Assembly (NCBI GenBank): GCA_022592445.1
Contig: JABYQR010000083.1
Coordinates: 62,001-126,000 of the forward strand
DNA length: 64,000 nucleotides
Direction of reading: 5' to 3'
DNA from: Cytidiella melzeri
Lineage: Eukaryota; Basidiomycota; Agaricomycetes; Polyporales; Irpicaceae
Under the pieces are notes generated by a model. The model searched no databases. It was not told the origin of the DNA and was given only the letters and a program-made list of their open reading frames with translations. This document shows, piece by piece, positions 45,746-59,600 of this stretch. Positions within the stretch are counted from its first letter, which is position 1. Every line of letters starts with the position of its first letter. The position numbers and the translations under genes were made by a program.

Positions 45746-47965
45746 CTACGACATGGTGTCACCGATGACTTCTTCAATGTTACCGATACGCGGTTCAAAC
45801 TTGACTACAAACGGGTTCGGACGAGTGTTCTGGGCGTCAGAGAAACCCATCGTATCGATGGGGTGCGAAGGGTCTTGGGAAATTCTGAACGCCCAGAGGA
45901 TAAATGCAGTGGCCAGAAACAGGGAGCTAAAATTTACGTGCTAGTCAGCGATACGGGTTGCGTGTGTGCATTTCAATATACCTACTTATCAGCTAGGTGT
46001 TGCCCCGGGCAAACTCTACAATACTCAGCAAATAAGCCCGTCGCAAAAACTCGTCTAGTCACCAATTAGTACGCACCGTCGGCCAAATCCATAAGTGAAA
46101 AAAGAGAGTTCTTCTCGGGTCCTTCCACCCTCGTCCAACCATCGGTCAGGCGTGAATTTCGCCGGCTCTGGGTAGACATCTGGGTCTAGCCCTATTGCCC
46201 TTGTAAAGTGTCAGAGCGTTGCCAAGCAAAATTGAGGGAACTTACCAGTGATTGCCGATGACTATTGCGCCAGCGGGAATAGTATAGTTGTTCTGACCAA
46301 TAACCGCTAAGCCTGATCTAGACATGAACAAAAAGCGATACCTACCCAGAAGACATCTTTCGTCGCACGATGGGCGAAGCCTAGCAAGCTTGCGTCGTCA
46401 TCATCCGCCTCGCATGATAGAATGGCAGAGTGCGTACTCACCGCCCCAGCTCGTAGGTCTCCATCTGAAACACTCAAGATAGAAGGCAACCACTCGGGGT
46501 AACACAGCTTCATCTTCAGCTGTTGGTACTAAAGACGATTCCTCAGCAAGCGAGGCAAAACACGTTTCAAAAACCTACCTCTTTCACGACCAACTACAGA
46601 ATCTAACTCTGCCTGTACTTTAGCCTGCTCATCAGGAAACACCGCCGCAGCCATGATTACAAAGCTGATGGCTGACGCAGTCTAGACGTGATGAACGTTA
46701 AACGTTCGGAGCCCTTCGGTAGATAAGTGTGCAGCACGCACTGTCTCTGAGCCGGCACCGAACATCGACCCAGCCAGATACGCCGTCTCGTCGTCCGAGA
46801 GACCATACTCGGCCTGGTGATCCAAAAGATATGTCACGAACGATGGTTGCGCATTGTTTGAAGCCTAAATTCTCGAACGAGGTCAAACATCTCAAACACA
46901 CCTGCTGAAGAGGTACACACACACCAGCTGCTTTCGCACGGCATTGACTTGCCTCGTAAATAGATCCAGTTCATCCCTATGCCAACTGCGTAATTTCGCC
47001 GTAAACCAGGGAATGTATCGGAGTACGGGATACACGTCGACCACATGCGAGCTTGCGCCTATCTGGGTCACTGTCCCTAGGCGTGAGCTGTTGCGGCTTA
47101 TCTCTAAGACCTCAGGGTCCGAGTAGTATGTCGGGCTGGTCTTCCCATACGTCATTGTCATTATGAGACTCGCCGCAAATCTGGGGAAGACCGCTTGATT
47201 CAGCTCCTTGTAGGATGCAGCGCGACAAAAACTTGCCTTCGAGCATGGTCAATATGTTTATCGGGCTCGTGGAGGATGTCGAGAACAAGCGCTTTAGCGT
47301 TCTTTGTTTGCAAGGGGAGCCATTGCGAAACAGCACTCGGCTGAAGCTGCGAGTGCAAGGCTCTACAAACAATAATCAAGATTTTGAGTCAGTAACAAAA
47401 AATGTATTATGCCTTGCCTTCGCAGTCTCTTCAGTCTCTCTCCGGCAGGAGTCAAAAGGGTACGCATTCCACCAGAAACTATATCGCCAGCAGCTATCAA
47501 CCTAGGCCTGTCCACAAGATCTGCGCCATGTTTCTGCATGATGTCAACAGCTGCCTACGCCAAGATATATGAGATCAATACAGCGTCCGATAGGAACCAC
47601 AAATCACTTGGTATCCTCCAATCACCACAAATATGTTCTTCCCCTGTCGGAATGAGAAAACAGGCCCATAAATTTCCATCATTTTTGCATATCGTATCGG
47701 CGCACTGGAATAAAAGGCAACTCAGTCAAAATGGGGAGGGCTGCCCAAGTGGAACTCACCGTGCGCCAGGATAGTACCACTTGTCCTTGGGGCCAGGAGG
47801 GAGAGGCAGCTTACGAGACGATACCTCTCCATCACTCGGTGAGAGTAAATATTTGCAAACCGCAACCGACAATCCAAGTAGAGATGCGATCACAAGGGTA
47901 TGCGTCAACCATTGCGTCGGCGACCTCAGCTCAGACATAAATCCCGTAGTTTCTTCGAAGAGCAT
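45746..47965 (-). CDS. cytochrome P450 monooxygenase, membrane anchored
   Basis: The ATG at 47965 starts an N-terminal anchor (LTHTLVIASLLGLSVAVCKY) followed by the hinge KLPLPPGPKDKW. Later exons read IRYAKMMEIYGPVFSFRQG, AGGMRTLL-type B/C region and FAASLIMTMTYGKTSPTYY. I-helix region: YLAGSMFGAGSETVTASAIS (the AGxxT motif as AGSETV). Then comes the meander/heme end FTYGFGRRVCPGQHLAD with the Cys ligand, and the tail NPFVVKFEPRIGNIEEVIGD before TAG at 45746. One intron is GC-AG: CGAAG|GCAAGG...TGTAG|AGCC, giving KRLRRALHSQL. About 510 aa. It resembles the large O-methylsterigmatocystin-oxidoreductase-like fungal P450 group used for xenobiotic or secondary metabolism. The substrate cannot be inferred. 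It is expected in the ER membrane. Confidence 0.9.
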
Positions 47966-48454
47966 GATGGCGTTGAGAGGTATCCCAGAGATGAGAGTGG
48001 GGGACTCACATACCCGTTGTCTCCATGTAATATCACAACACCAAGACGCTGGTACGTGAGAAGGCGTATTCTAGAGAGCTGGACAGCCGCTTCTCGGCTT
48101 GGGGAAGACGTATTTATCCGGGATCTCGTGAGGATGCTTCGTGGGCGGTGTTTGCTGACTGGGTCCGATGCTGGTCTCATTGGACTTGGGAGTGCGTGTA
48201 TCGTGTACATCCTGGAATAGCGATCTGCACTGGTTTTATTTTTTTGGGCCATACTTGAGGCGTGTCACACAACAAGCCATTGCGCAATTCGAGAACTCCT
48301 CCAGATTGCCTGCAGATGTTGAGCACAGACTAATAGCAGAGTACGCACACAAAACACAGCGTCACAGCCCTAACGAAATGTAAAATCAACGATTGCATAC
48401 ATCATGACTCGATGCGAATAATGCGACAAATTAAGAACAAATGACACCGACAGT
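47966..48454. other. intergenic, promoter of the P450 gene
   Basis: 489 bp between the P450 start and the SDHA stop. No gene is seen. A C-tract/AT switch at 48230-48250 gives a run of T (TTTTATTTTTTTGGG), nothing more. Confidence 0.45.
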
Positions 48455-50967
<2,513 letters not shown>

Positions 50968-51304
50968 CACGCCGCAAGTGATGTGGGCGACGACGAGGAG
51001 AGTGCTTTGAAGATGGAGGTAGAGAGGGAAGGCTGGATTAAAGCACGACCCCGCCGGATTCAGACGCTACCAAGCGCTCGGCCGAAAGCCGTCACGTCCC
51101 GAACGCTCTCAGCCAATCATAAACCCAGAATTTGACAATCACCTGCCAATGGCAGTGCGTATACTCACCCACCACACAAACGAGAGCTCCTCTCGATAAC
51201 ATGCATGATTATACAGCTCGTCCACTATTACAGTCATCCGCATTGCGGACTACGGAACATGTTTTACAGATCAACAGACTAACACTCACTCCAACGATTC
51301 GCCA
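50968..51304. other. intergenic between SDHA start and TBC gene end
   Basis: 337 bp. A CCAAT-like ATTGG lies at about 51113 (AGCCAATCA on the plus strand), a plausible HAP-complex site for the SDHA promoter, as expected for a respiratory gene in fungi. Confidence 0.4.
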
Positions 51305-54300
51305 TCACCGCAACACGCCCAATGGATCTTGCTGCTTGCTCGCCATAGCAGGCGGCGGTTGATCGCCTCCAGACAGCATTTGCGAGGTAGAGGTCGGGCC
51401 AGAGTAAGGCGGCGTCATGCGAACCGTGTTATGCTGCCGGGGCGTAGCTACTGCAGACGGTCTCGACGGCATTCGGGGTAAGGTCGCAACTGGAGAGTCC
51501 ACCGCGGAGAACCTCGAAGGCGTGTGAATCCAAGGGGTAAGGGGTGTTGCACTGTTGTTCGGTGTGAGCACAGAGCTCATCGACGGCGTCGATGGAGCAG
51601 ATTTCTGCTTGGTATGCTGCGAGGACGGTACCGTCAAAGGAGTGGCATTTGGCCGGGAGCGAGAGAACGACGATCCGACCGAGAAATAGTCTTGGGATTG
51701 TCGTTGTGGTGCAGAGGGCTGTATAGGAAGCTGAGAGGAGGCCGTTGCCGCTGGCTTAGGCGGTGTCAAGGTCGCTCGCAGTTGCTCTGCGGAAGACAGC
51801 TCAGAACTCTGCCTGGCCGATTCACCACCACTAGCTGCCGCCGTAGCAGTTTCTTGCGCATATCTCATGGCCTTTTCCTGTTTCTTCTTCATTTCCTCCA
51901 CCGAGATGAGTCGGTCATCTTCGACTTGCTCCAGAGGAACAATGCCTTTCAAAACATCCCTGACATAAGCCAAGCTCTCAATAGCCTCCCGTTTCCTTTC
52001 CTTCACAGATTTTGTCTGTTGGCGTCCCTTTTGATAATCCACAGGCGTGCCTTCATCGAGGAGAAGTGTATCAACTATCCAGGCGACAGAGTCTCCCAGC
52101 CGGGCCTGCATTGTTTGAAGCTGAGACATATCTCTCTCCATTTCGAACCTCGTTCGCGGTTCCCATGGCGGTCGTTCTGTAGCAGGTTTGTCGTCCACAA
52201 GGGGATACGCTGCATACGAAGACGACTGAGGTGTCATAGGCGTAGGCAGGCGTTGCAGTGTGTTTGCAAGGTCCGGTAAACTACGCTATACGGGTCAAAT
52301 CAGCATGCATTTCTCAAAGCGAACGGATTACATACCTTTAGCTCCGAGACAGCATGCATCACTGTCTTATTAATTCCTAGACTCTCTCCACGCTCCAATA
52401 GTCCCCTTGCGATCATTTCTGGGAGGCCCATAGGTCCGCTTCCCTGTCTAAGATGCATTCTACCAGTTTCTGTAGGAAGTCCCCTACTACTGGGCCCAGA
52501 ATCGGATACGGAAGGCTGATTGCTATTCACTGGACGCCTTCTCGACATCAACGGCGGCGCTTCAGGGACCTCTATAGGTATATCTAGAAGGTTGAAGTTT
52601 TCCTGAATTATGGAGGCACCGGTAGCGGCATTGGGCGACATTTGGAGGGTGAGTGCTTGACGTAGAAGAAGATTGCCATGATGAATAAAACTTAATGATG
52701 CGGATGACGAAAGTGAGGCAGGGGAGGAAGGATATCGCAGGAGAAAGGTCAGCTGAGTGCTGTAATCCGAGGGTATTACTACGACATTATCAGAACAACT
52801 GCCAATCTGACAAGAGTAAAAAAACGTACCTTTGTTTCGTATGCGAATTAGCATTGCCACACATATCCAAGGCGCAAGCTCAAAAGACGGGTCACAAGCA
52901 AACAGTCCGTCCCACAGCGTCATCGCGTCTTCCATGGTGAATTCCCGAGTGAACAGCAAGCGTAGCCATCGTCTTCATAAGGGAAGAATATCAGGAACCA
53001 GGCAACTGTGCGAGAGACTCAAATAATGCTGCTTACATGCCATACATCTGAGGCTCAATGCCAGAGTTCTGTAGACTCTTCCACAACTGAGGATCTACAC
53101 TTTTCAAGAGAACCGACTGCATCTTGTTGCAGGTGTCAACGATGGGAGCAACATAAGGGTGTAAACCGGGTGCCAAGTTGATGTCGGTGTTTGCCAAGTT
53201 AAGATGTATATGAGATGGCAAAGGGTCCCTCCCAAAATTGATACTTGAAGTCGGAGTCGTCACTCCACCGCTCGGGTCACTTGGGAGCTTGGGCTCGCGC
53301 CACTCATACCATCTCCCAACGCCTCGCATTACTGCGGAAAACAACGCCCATGCGTCCGCTGCTACCCAAGCTCGCGAGCAGAACTCCTCTACAGATGACG
53401 AGAGATCGGATGGAATGATTGAGTCGAAGTCGATCGCGTAATAGAGCGGCGCGAGGAGCTCGTGCATGCCTTGCCTGTATCCTATGTTTGGATGCGTGAC
53501 AGAGTAGAGAAATAGTACGTTTGTAAGCTCTGACTGGACGTGCGGACCCCGGAAATAGCCAATGTCGGGGAACCTGGGATAACACGTACTAAAATCAATT
53601 GTTTGCCACGCAGAAAATCGGGCCTACACTCACGTTCTTTCCACGTCCTGTAATATCTCCTTGCGGAGCTCCATAGAAGTAAACCAAGCGTTCCACGGGT
53701 TCTGCAGTCACTTGGTGTTATGGGTTAAGATCAATCTGAGGCCTAGCAATACGCACTTCGTCATGAAGACTCAATGGATTGTTCATTTCCAGGTTTTTGT
53801 CTGTGCGCGTTGTCCGAGCTGGTGAACTACCAGTGCCAGGTACAATGAATCCTTCCTGGTAACTGCCGTCCGGAGCCCGCATTCTCTCTAACAGCAGGCG
53901 TTGATACTCTTGACGCGATTGCTTGAGTGCATCAAGTGGCGGAGAAGTAGGGACACTGGTCGTCTGTGGTTGCAGTGGTTCTGCCTGAATGAGGAACAGC
54001 TGCACAATGCACATTAGGTCAGAGGGCTACTACGACCGTGATGCATGCATACCTTCCACGCCAAACTTCTTCCAACAACGCCAGCATTTTCGACACTCTT
54101 GCTCTCGGTCGCGTCGACCTTGTGTTCATTTGTCCTCTCATTGAACAACCGTCCACGTAGCGCTGAGTCCTTTATCTTGGAGATCGAAGTACCCGAGCAG
54201 AATAGGTAGTCATAGGCTTTCCTGTGCACAATGTATTAAGGCTGTTACACGCTCGAACGACGTGCACAACATGGTAAAGCGTGAAGACAGACTTAATCTC

Positions 54301-54354
54301 ATTTACATCCGGCCGGCTCGTTGTACTACGACCAACGTCGGGGTCTGCGGTCAT
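51305..54354 (-). CDS. Rab GTPase-activating protein, TBC1D5-like
   Basis: The first exon probably starts at 54354 (MTADPDVGRSTTSRPD); its junction to KAYDYLFCSGTSISKIKD is not fully resolved. The TBC domain follows: ALRGRLFNE, GRSLAWKLFL, QSRQEYQRLLLERMRAPDGS, NPLSLHDE...W, then DVERTFPDI (catalytic Arg of TBC motif A is the RT in ERT). Motif B is GYRQGMHELLAPLYYAID (catalytic Gln in YRQGM). It ends with LLFTREFTMEDAMTLWDGLF, CVAMLIRIRN. After the TBC domain is a Ser/Pro/Thr-rich tail of some 450 residues, including a short coiled coil (EEMKKKQEKAMRYAQE). TBC1D5 proteins act on Rab7 at endosomes with retromer and in autophagy. Both catalytic fingers are present. Confidence 0.85.
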
Positions 54355-54682
54355 GATCACTGCCTAATAGCTCTTCAGCTGATCAGCAGGGTATTATCTT
54401 GGGTTGGATTTCTGCAGGCAAAGGATGCGACCCCAACTCGGAGGGTATTGTAGCAGTGCGAAGGGAGTAGATGGAAAGTCTGGTTCAGCGGTTGTCCGAG
54501 CATCATCGCATTTGGCGCTTAGATGCAAACTCTCAAACGACATTCATGATCACATCCTTTCAGTACAGCTTGAACTTCGTCCGAGTTGCATGAAGCATCT
54601 ACGAAAACATCTACAGACATGTGGCTGGCGAGACGGATCTGTCCAAGTCAATGAGCAACAGTTTTATTCATATTCTTAAGTA
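54355..54682. other. intergenic, promoter of the TBC gene
   Basis: 328 bp between the TBC gene start and the JmjC gene stop. I see nothing gene-like. Confidence 0.45.
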
Positions 54683-56198
54683 TCAGAACCACATCGAGAC
54701 AGAGAAACTGGTATCCTCGCTTCGCATCGCATGCCACCAGCCCGGCGGAAAGTAGAGCAAGTCTCCAGGGTCTAGCGTTGCACAGATAGCATGTGGAACA
54801 GCGTTCTCCGCAAAGAGGGGAATCTGCATGCTGCCCGATGTGAACACGTCGATTTGGGAGGTGTTACTCATCAACGGCTCGACGTGGTTTGCAGCAGGAT
54901 TTGAATGAAATAGCGGCGTGCTCTCCTCGCACACGTCCGTCTTAGGTGTCGCTTGGTAGGGGTACATGTAGGGCGTTGTCTCTGGCGGGCTGAGCCAGAC
55001 GGTCTTCCGACCTACCACCTGAGCTGCAACATGCAGAAGTAGGTCAGTATCCAGGCCCTTTAATGCACATTCAACGGTGACGAACCATACAGGTTGTAAA
55101 ATGGGTCCTGTCGCAGATCCACTGTCATTACACAAGAGTTGAGAGATGACACGCGGAAGACTCACAGTGTGAGCGGGAGACACAGTCCCGGCAGGACCCA
55201 GCCAGGCATTAATGACCAGCTGCTCGTCATTCGCTGGCGGGCGATAGTTGACGTGACTGTCAGGTACGGCTGGAGCAGCGTATGCATAATCTGGGATAAT
55301 AATATCGTTTCGCAGTGCAGGAAATTGTGCGAACAAGTTGTGCTGTGCCAGATACAAAATATGTTTCTGAGATTCTCCTTCGTGGGAATGTGAGAAAGAG
55401 ACGTCAAGAGAGGATAAGAACTTGTCCCAGCTCATCAGGGTGTGTGTCCAGTCATCAGCTCGATAGTCGCTGCCTACTTCCACAGGCACGACACGACCGG
55501 GTCCCGCAACTTGCCGTAGGTACTTCATTGAGTGCCAGGGATGTTCTTGCATTGCAGGCCAATCCTGTACGTAGCCGGAAAGGATGAACGGTTCCCTGAA
55601 GAAAGTCGACGTAAAGGCTGACAAAGATGGCAAAGAGCGTAAGTCGATGCGTGGAATCGACTTGACAAATGTCTTTGGAAGATGAATTGGCGTGAGTTCT
55701 GTGGTTTGTAGGGTACCAAAAGGAGCGTGTTCCTTTGTCCAGAGCGTACACGATTGGATCTCCGCTATAAGCTCCAAGATGAGATCCAGTCGACCTTCTC
55801 CGCAAGGTCCTGCAATAATGATGGCGCAATCTAGCCTAGCTATGCAGCTAGCGGAGAGAGTTTCTTCAAGAGACTTCTCGTTGTCTGAACTGAGAATGTC
55901 AGCCAAAGATCGTGAAATGCAAGCGTCGGTGTAGATGCGCCTCCATATATCGGTAGGCTCGTGGCGTTTATGGGCAGATGTCAGTTTGTTGTGTGCAGCC
56001 TGCATCACAGCGTCCAGCTCATCGCATAGCAAGGGATGAGAGGAGTTTTGCACTTTGGCAAGACCTGTAAGACCGTGTCAAACAGGAGCTGGGACAGTAC
56101 CGAAGCCGGCAAATGAGCGCACCTGAGGTTTCGCACAGTCGTTTGAGCTCTCCAGACATACCTCGCAGGATCTGCTGTGCCCATGTAAACCGAGGCAT
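54683..56198 (-). CDS. JmjC-domain hydroxylase, JMJD5/KDM8-like
   Basis: The start at 56198 reads MPRFTWAQQILRGMSGELKR and has an in-frame TAA directly upstream. The N-terminal half is helical and continues into DELDAVMQAAHNKLTSAHKR. The JmjC cupin begins around EPFILSGYVQDWPAMQEHPW and GRVVPVEVGSDYRADDW. Iron ligands are His and Asp in SPAHTDPFYNLYAQVVGRK, which is spread over three exons, and His in FPPGWWHAM; the HxD...H triad is complete. It ends SFSVSMWF at 54683. The Lys in VVGRK and the Thr before it fit 2-oxoglutarate binding. JMJD5 relatives hydroxylate arginine on ribosomal or chromatin proteins. Histone demethylase activity is disputed in the family. It shares a 463-bp divergent promoter with MOT1. 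Confidence 0.88.
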
Positions 56199-56661
56199 CT
56201 CAAGTTGTTAGGACGCAGTGGTTCAACTTGAACGCAGAAGATTGCGAAACCTAGTTTAGGTGTGATCGACGTGACAGATCGAAGCATCAATTTCGATCAC
56301 TCGCTGCTGACGTTCCATCATTGAAAGAGCGCCCATGCGATGGGTTTCTTCGTGCTCACATCTCGTCGACCATGAGCGAAACAAACGCGTTGGCAGTCGA
56401 GCTCTGAAAGAATATTCTGCTATTATGGCAGTGTATTGGAGACGAGAGCAAGAAGGGCGAGTTTGTGCTCGTGCGAACATGGCTGCAAGCGCCGTGTCCG
56501 TATATGGCAAATATTGAACGTCACGCGTGACGCCGTCAAATTTATGTCACAGTGAGCTGAAATGATAAAAGGTGCCCGTGGCTGGTTGAGAGGCGTGAGA
56601 ATTTCCCCCAAGTTCCTGTCCATTGCCAGACAATAGTGCCGGATTGCCGGCCCGGTCGCCC
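56199..56661. promoter_or_regulatory. divergent promoter JmjC gene / MOT1
   Basis: Start codons point apart across 463 bp. It holds the perfect 12-bp palindrome GTCACGCGTGAC at 56520-56531, with an MluI cell-cycle box (ACGCGT) at its centre. Confidence 0.6.
56520..56531. promoter_or_regulatory. palindromic MluI cell-cycle box (MCB)
   Basis: GTCACGCGTGAC is its own reverse complement. ACGCGT is the binding core of the MBF-type (Mbp1/Swi6) factors of fungi, which drive G1/S transcription. A nearby TATGTCACAGTGA half-site (from about 56553) repeats the GTCAC arm. Confidence 0.5.
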
Positions 56662-59600
56662 ATGACGTCCAGGTACTGCACATCTCTTCCCGTCGCGTGC
56701 ACCGGATACTAACTGCACCCAGGTTGGATCGGCTCCTAGTATTGCTGGACACAGGTTCCTCGACGTCGGTCAGGACAACCGCGGCGAAACAGCTCGCTCA
56801 GTTGGCCGCAAAAAGCGTCATCAGCGATGTCGCTATCGTCGAGGAAGACGTGAAAACAACTAGACAACATGTCGCCATCAGCGATCCCGCTGCATGGTCA
56901 GAACTTATGGCAGTCGTTGCACGCGTAAGTTTACTTTGTTTGGCTGACATTACTTCGCGTGTCCTCACCAGAGCGTAGATATTGCCATATCTACATTCAA
57001 AATCGCATGAAACCCGAACAGCAGTGTCGGTAGCCCTGTCTCAAATATTCACTCTCGTTCCACTATGGCACCCTGACCTACAGGGAGAAATGAGGCCGAC
57101 GGAAGAGTCCTCCTTGCCTGCCCCCGAGTTTCCTTCCTTCTCCGTCCGTGAACTGATGATAAAAGGCACACCTCTACTCGCCTCTTCCGGGAAGGAATTC
57201 ATAAAGCCAACCGGTATCCTTGCCAATTCCTCCGAGGTCAAAAAAGCCAGGAAAGAGGCCATGGGTAGACTGGGCCTTGACTTTCTAGACAGCGTTGGTG
57301 GAGCAGACGACATAGACCTCGAAAAGGAGCTTGTTACTGCCGACAACGAAGCCGACCAAGATATTGAGATGTTTGAAGGCCAAAAAACTCCAGCGGTCAA
57401 ACCTGAGGCCGAAGATACTAAACCTTTCATTCACCATCCGGCACCCGTAAAGTATGAGAACGCCGTAGCAGGTCCTTCAAAATCGCCGACGCCTGCAGTA
57501 GCATCCCCGGCAATTGGCGACGCCAGTCCTACTGACCTCAACAGCCTTTCCGCTCGCGAAAGGAACAGGTTGAAGAGGAAGCGCAAGGGTGGTAACAGCG
57601 CTTTTGTCGCGGCACAAGCTGCACCTCAGGTAACCACCGCCAAATACGCAAGTGCTCCAACGGGACAGGCAAAGTGAGCTTTGGACCTGTGGCTGATCCC
57701 GCCCAAAAGCTGACCTACATCTCTCAGGATTAGGCTAGTAGCCAATGACGACGGCACTACTCCGCCCAGCGGAGCCAATAGCCCGAAGTCACCCCTCGAA
57801 GGCGATGCAGTCGTGATAGATCCATCAAAGGGAGGCGCTGTATCCCCTAGAGCCGAAAAGCAATCGAAAGCATTGGAGGTAGAGGCGGGGCATTGGGTAT
57901 GGGACGGTTTAGTCAAGATTCTAGAGGTCGATTTGTTTAGCACTGCTTGGGAGGTAAGACACGGCGCCGCCATGGCCCTGCGGGAACTATTAAAACACCA
58001 GGGTAAATATGGTGGTATGCGAGGTGAGTTCGCCTTCATGGTGTCATCTCACGGCGACTGAAGAATTCTACTCTAGTCGGTTTGCCGTGGGAGGAGAACG
58101 AGATTGCACATGAGCGATGGTGTAATGACCTTGCCGCGAAGTTTCTCTGTGTGTTTGTTCTTGATCGTTTCGGGGACTTCGTCTCGGATCAGGTGAGTCA
58201 AATGGTGGTTTCTTTCTTTTCACCGGCTCAAGTTATGTCGCAGGTTGTAGCGCCTGTGCGCGAGACAGTTTCCCAAACGCTTGCGTCACTCCTGTTGCAC
58301 ATGCCACGCCGCTCCGTCCTGCATGTTCACAACATACTCCTAGAAATGATTCGTCAGGATTTCTCAATAACCATTAAGTCTATCTACGGACACCAAAATG
58401 GCAAGCAGGCAGACAAAGGTCACGTCTGGCAAGTTCGGCATGCAGGGCTACTGGGAATAAAGTACGAGGTTGCGGTACGCAGTGATCTGGTAACGGCGGA
58501 GCAGGCAAAGGCGGGGACTGTTGTGAAGACAGAGGACGCTGTGGCGGTGGAGGAAGCTGTCAAAGCGGAAGACGTTGAAATGGGTGATGCGACAAGTGAG
58601 AAAAGCAATGGAGTGCTGAAGGGCGTGGTTGATGCAGCCGTGCTCGGGTGAGTCTCTTCGCACACGCTATGTACCACCCACGCTGACCAGTGAGTTTGCA
58701 GTCTTGGTGACCGAGATGACGATGTGCGTTCAGTGGCTGCATCTTGCCTACTGCCCGTAGCAGCACATCTCGTCAATCAACTTCCCGAAGAGCTGGGTCG
58801 TGTACTAGCGGTGCTTTGGAATTGCTTGAGTAACATGAAGGATGACTTAAGCTCGAGCGTTGGAGCTGTGATGGACCTCCTTGGTTAGTCTAATCACATG
58901 TTACGCTCATGAACGCTACTCACATCTAGACAGGGAAACTCGTAGCGTATGACAAGGTCATCGATATTATCGCCGACTCGGCTCAGTCGTAGGTTTTCGA
59001 GATGTTCACCCACGTTTGTCGCCTGACAAGTGGTTCACAGCAAACCACTGTCGACGCTTGCTCCCACGCTTTTCCCATTCTTCCGCCATACCATCCCTAA
59101 TGTGCGACTTGCCGTGGTCAAGACTCTTCATTCGTTCATGTCCGTGTCGTCCCTGCCGCGAGACTGGCTAACCGTTGAATATCTTCGTCTCCTTTTTCAA
59201 AACCTCATCGTAGAAGAGCGAGCAGATATACGCGATGCGACCTTGGAGGCGTGGAAACTGGTGCTTTCTATTTTGACATCAAACCCAGATTGGGTGGAGT
59301 CGATTGTGACGCAGTCGCTTCTACTTGACTGGTATGCAGTCATGATGACTCCTCTGGGTACACCTCTCGACATCTCGACCTTCTATGACGCGGCACTCGA
59401 GCGAAACGGCGACGACAATGCTGCCGAGCGTCATAATGTGGACAAGAACATGATGGCGCAAGACATTTCGTTGGTTCCGCTGGAGGTCATCATTTCTGCG
59501 CGAGTAGCTGCTGCTGTTTCTCTAGCATATGTCACTGCTGTATGGCCCACTCAGGTACGTATTGACTCCCCCCGTCGACTGGGTACATGTTGAAGGCCTG

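Noticed and set aside
51524..52279. Plus-strand 251-codon frame opposite the TBC gene tail
   Set aside because: Antisense shadow of the Ser/Pro/Gln-rich tail; Arg/Cys-rich and without motifs.
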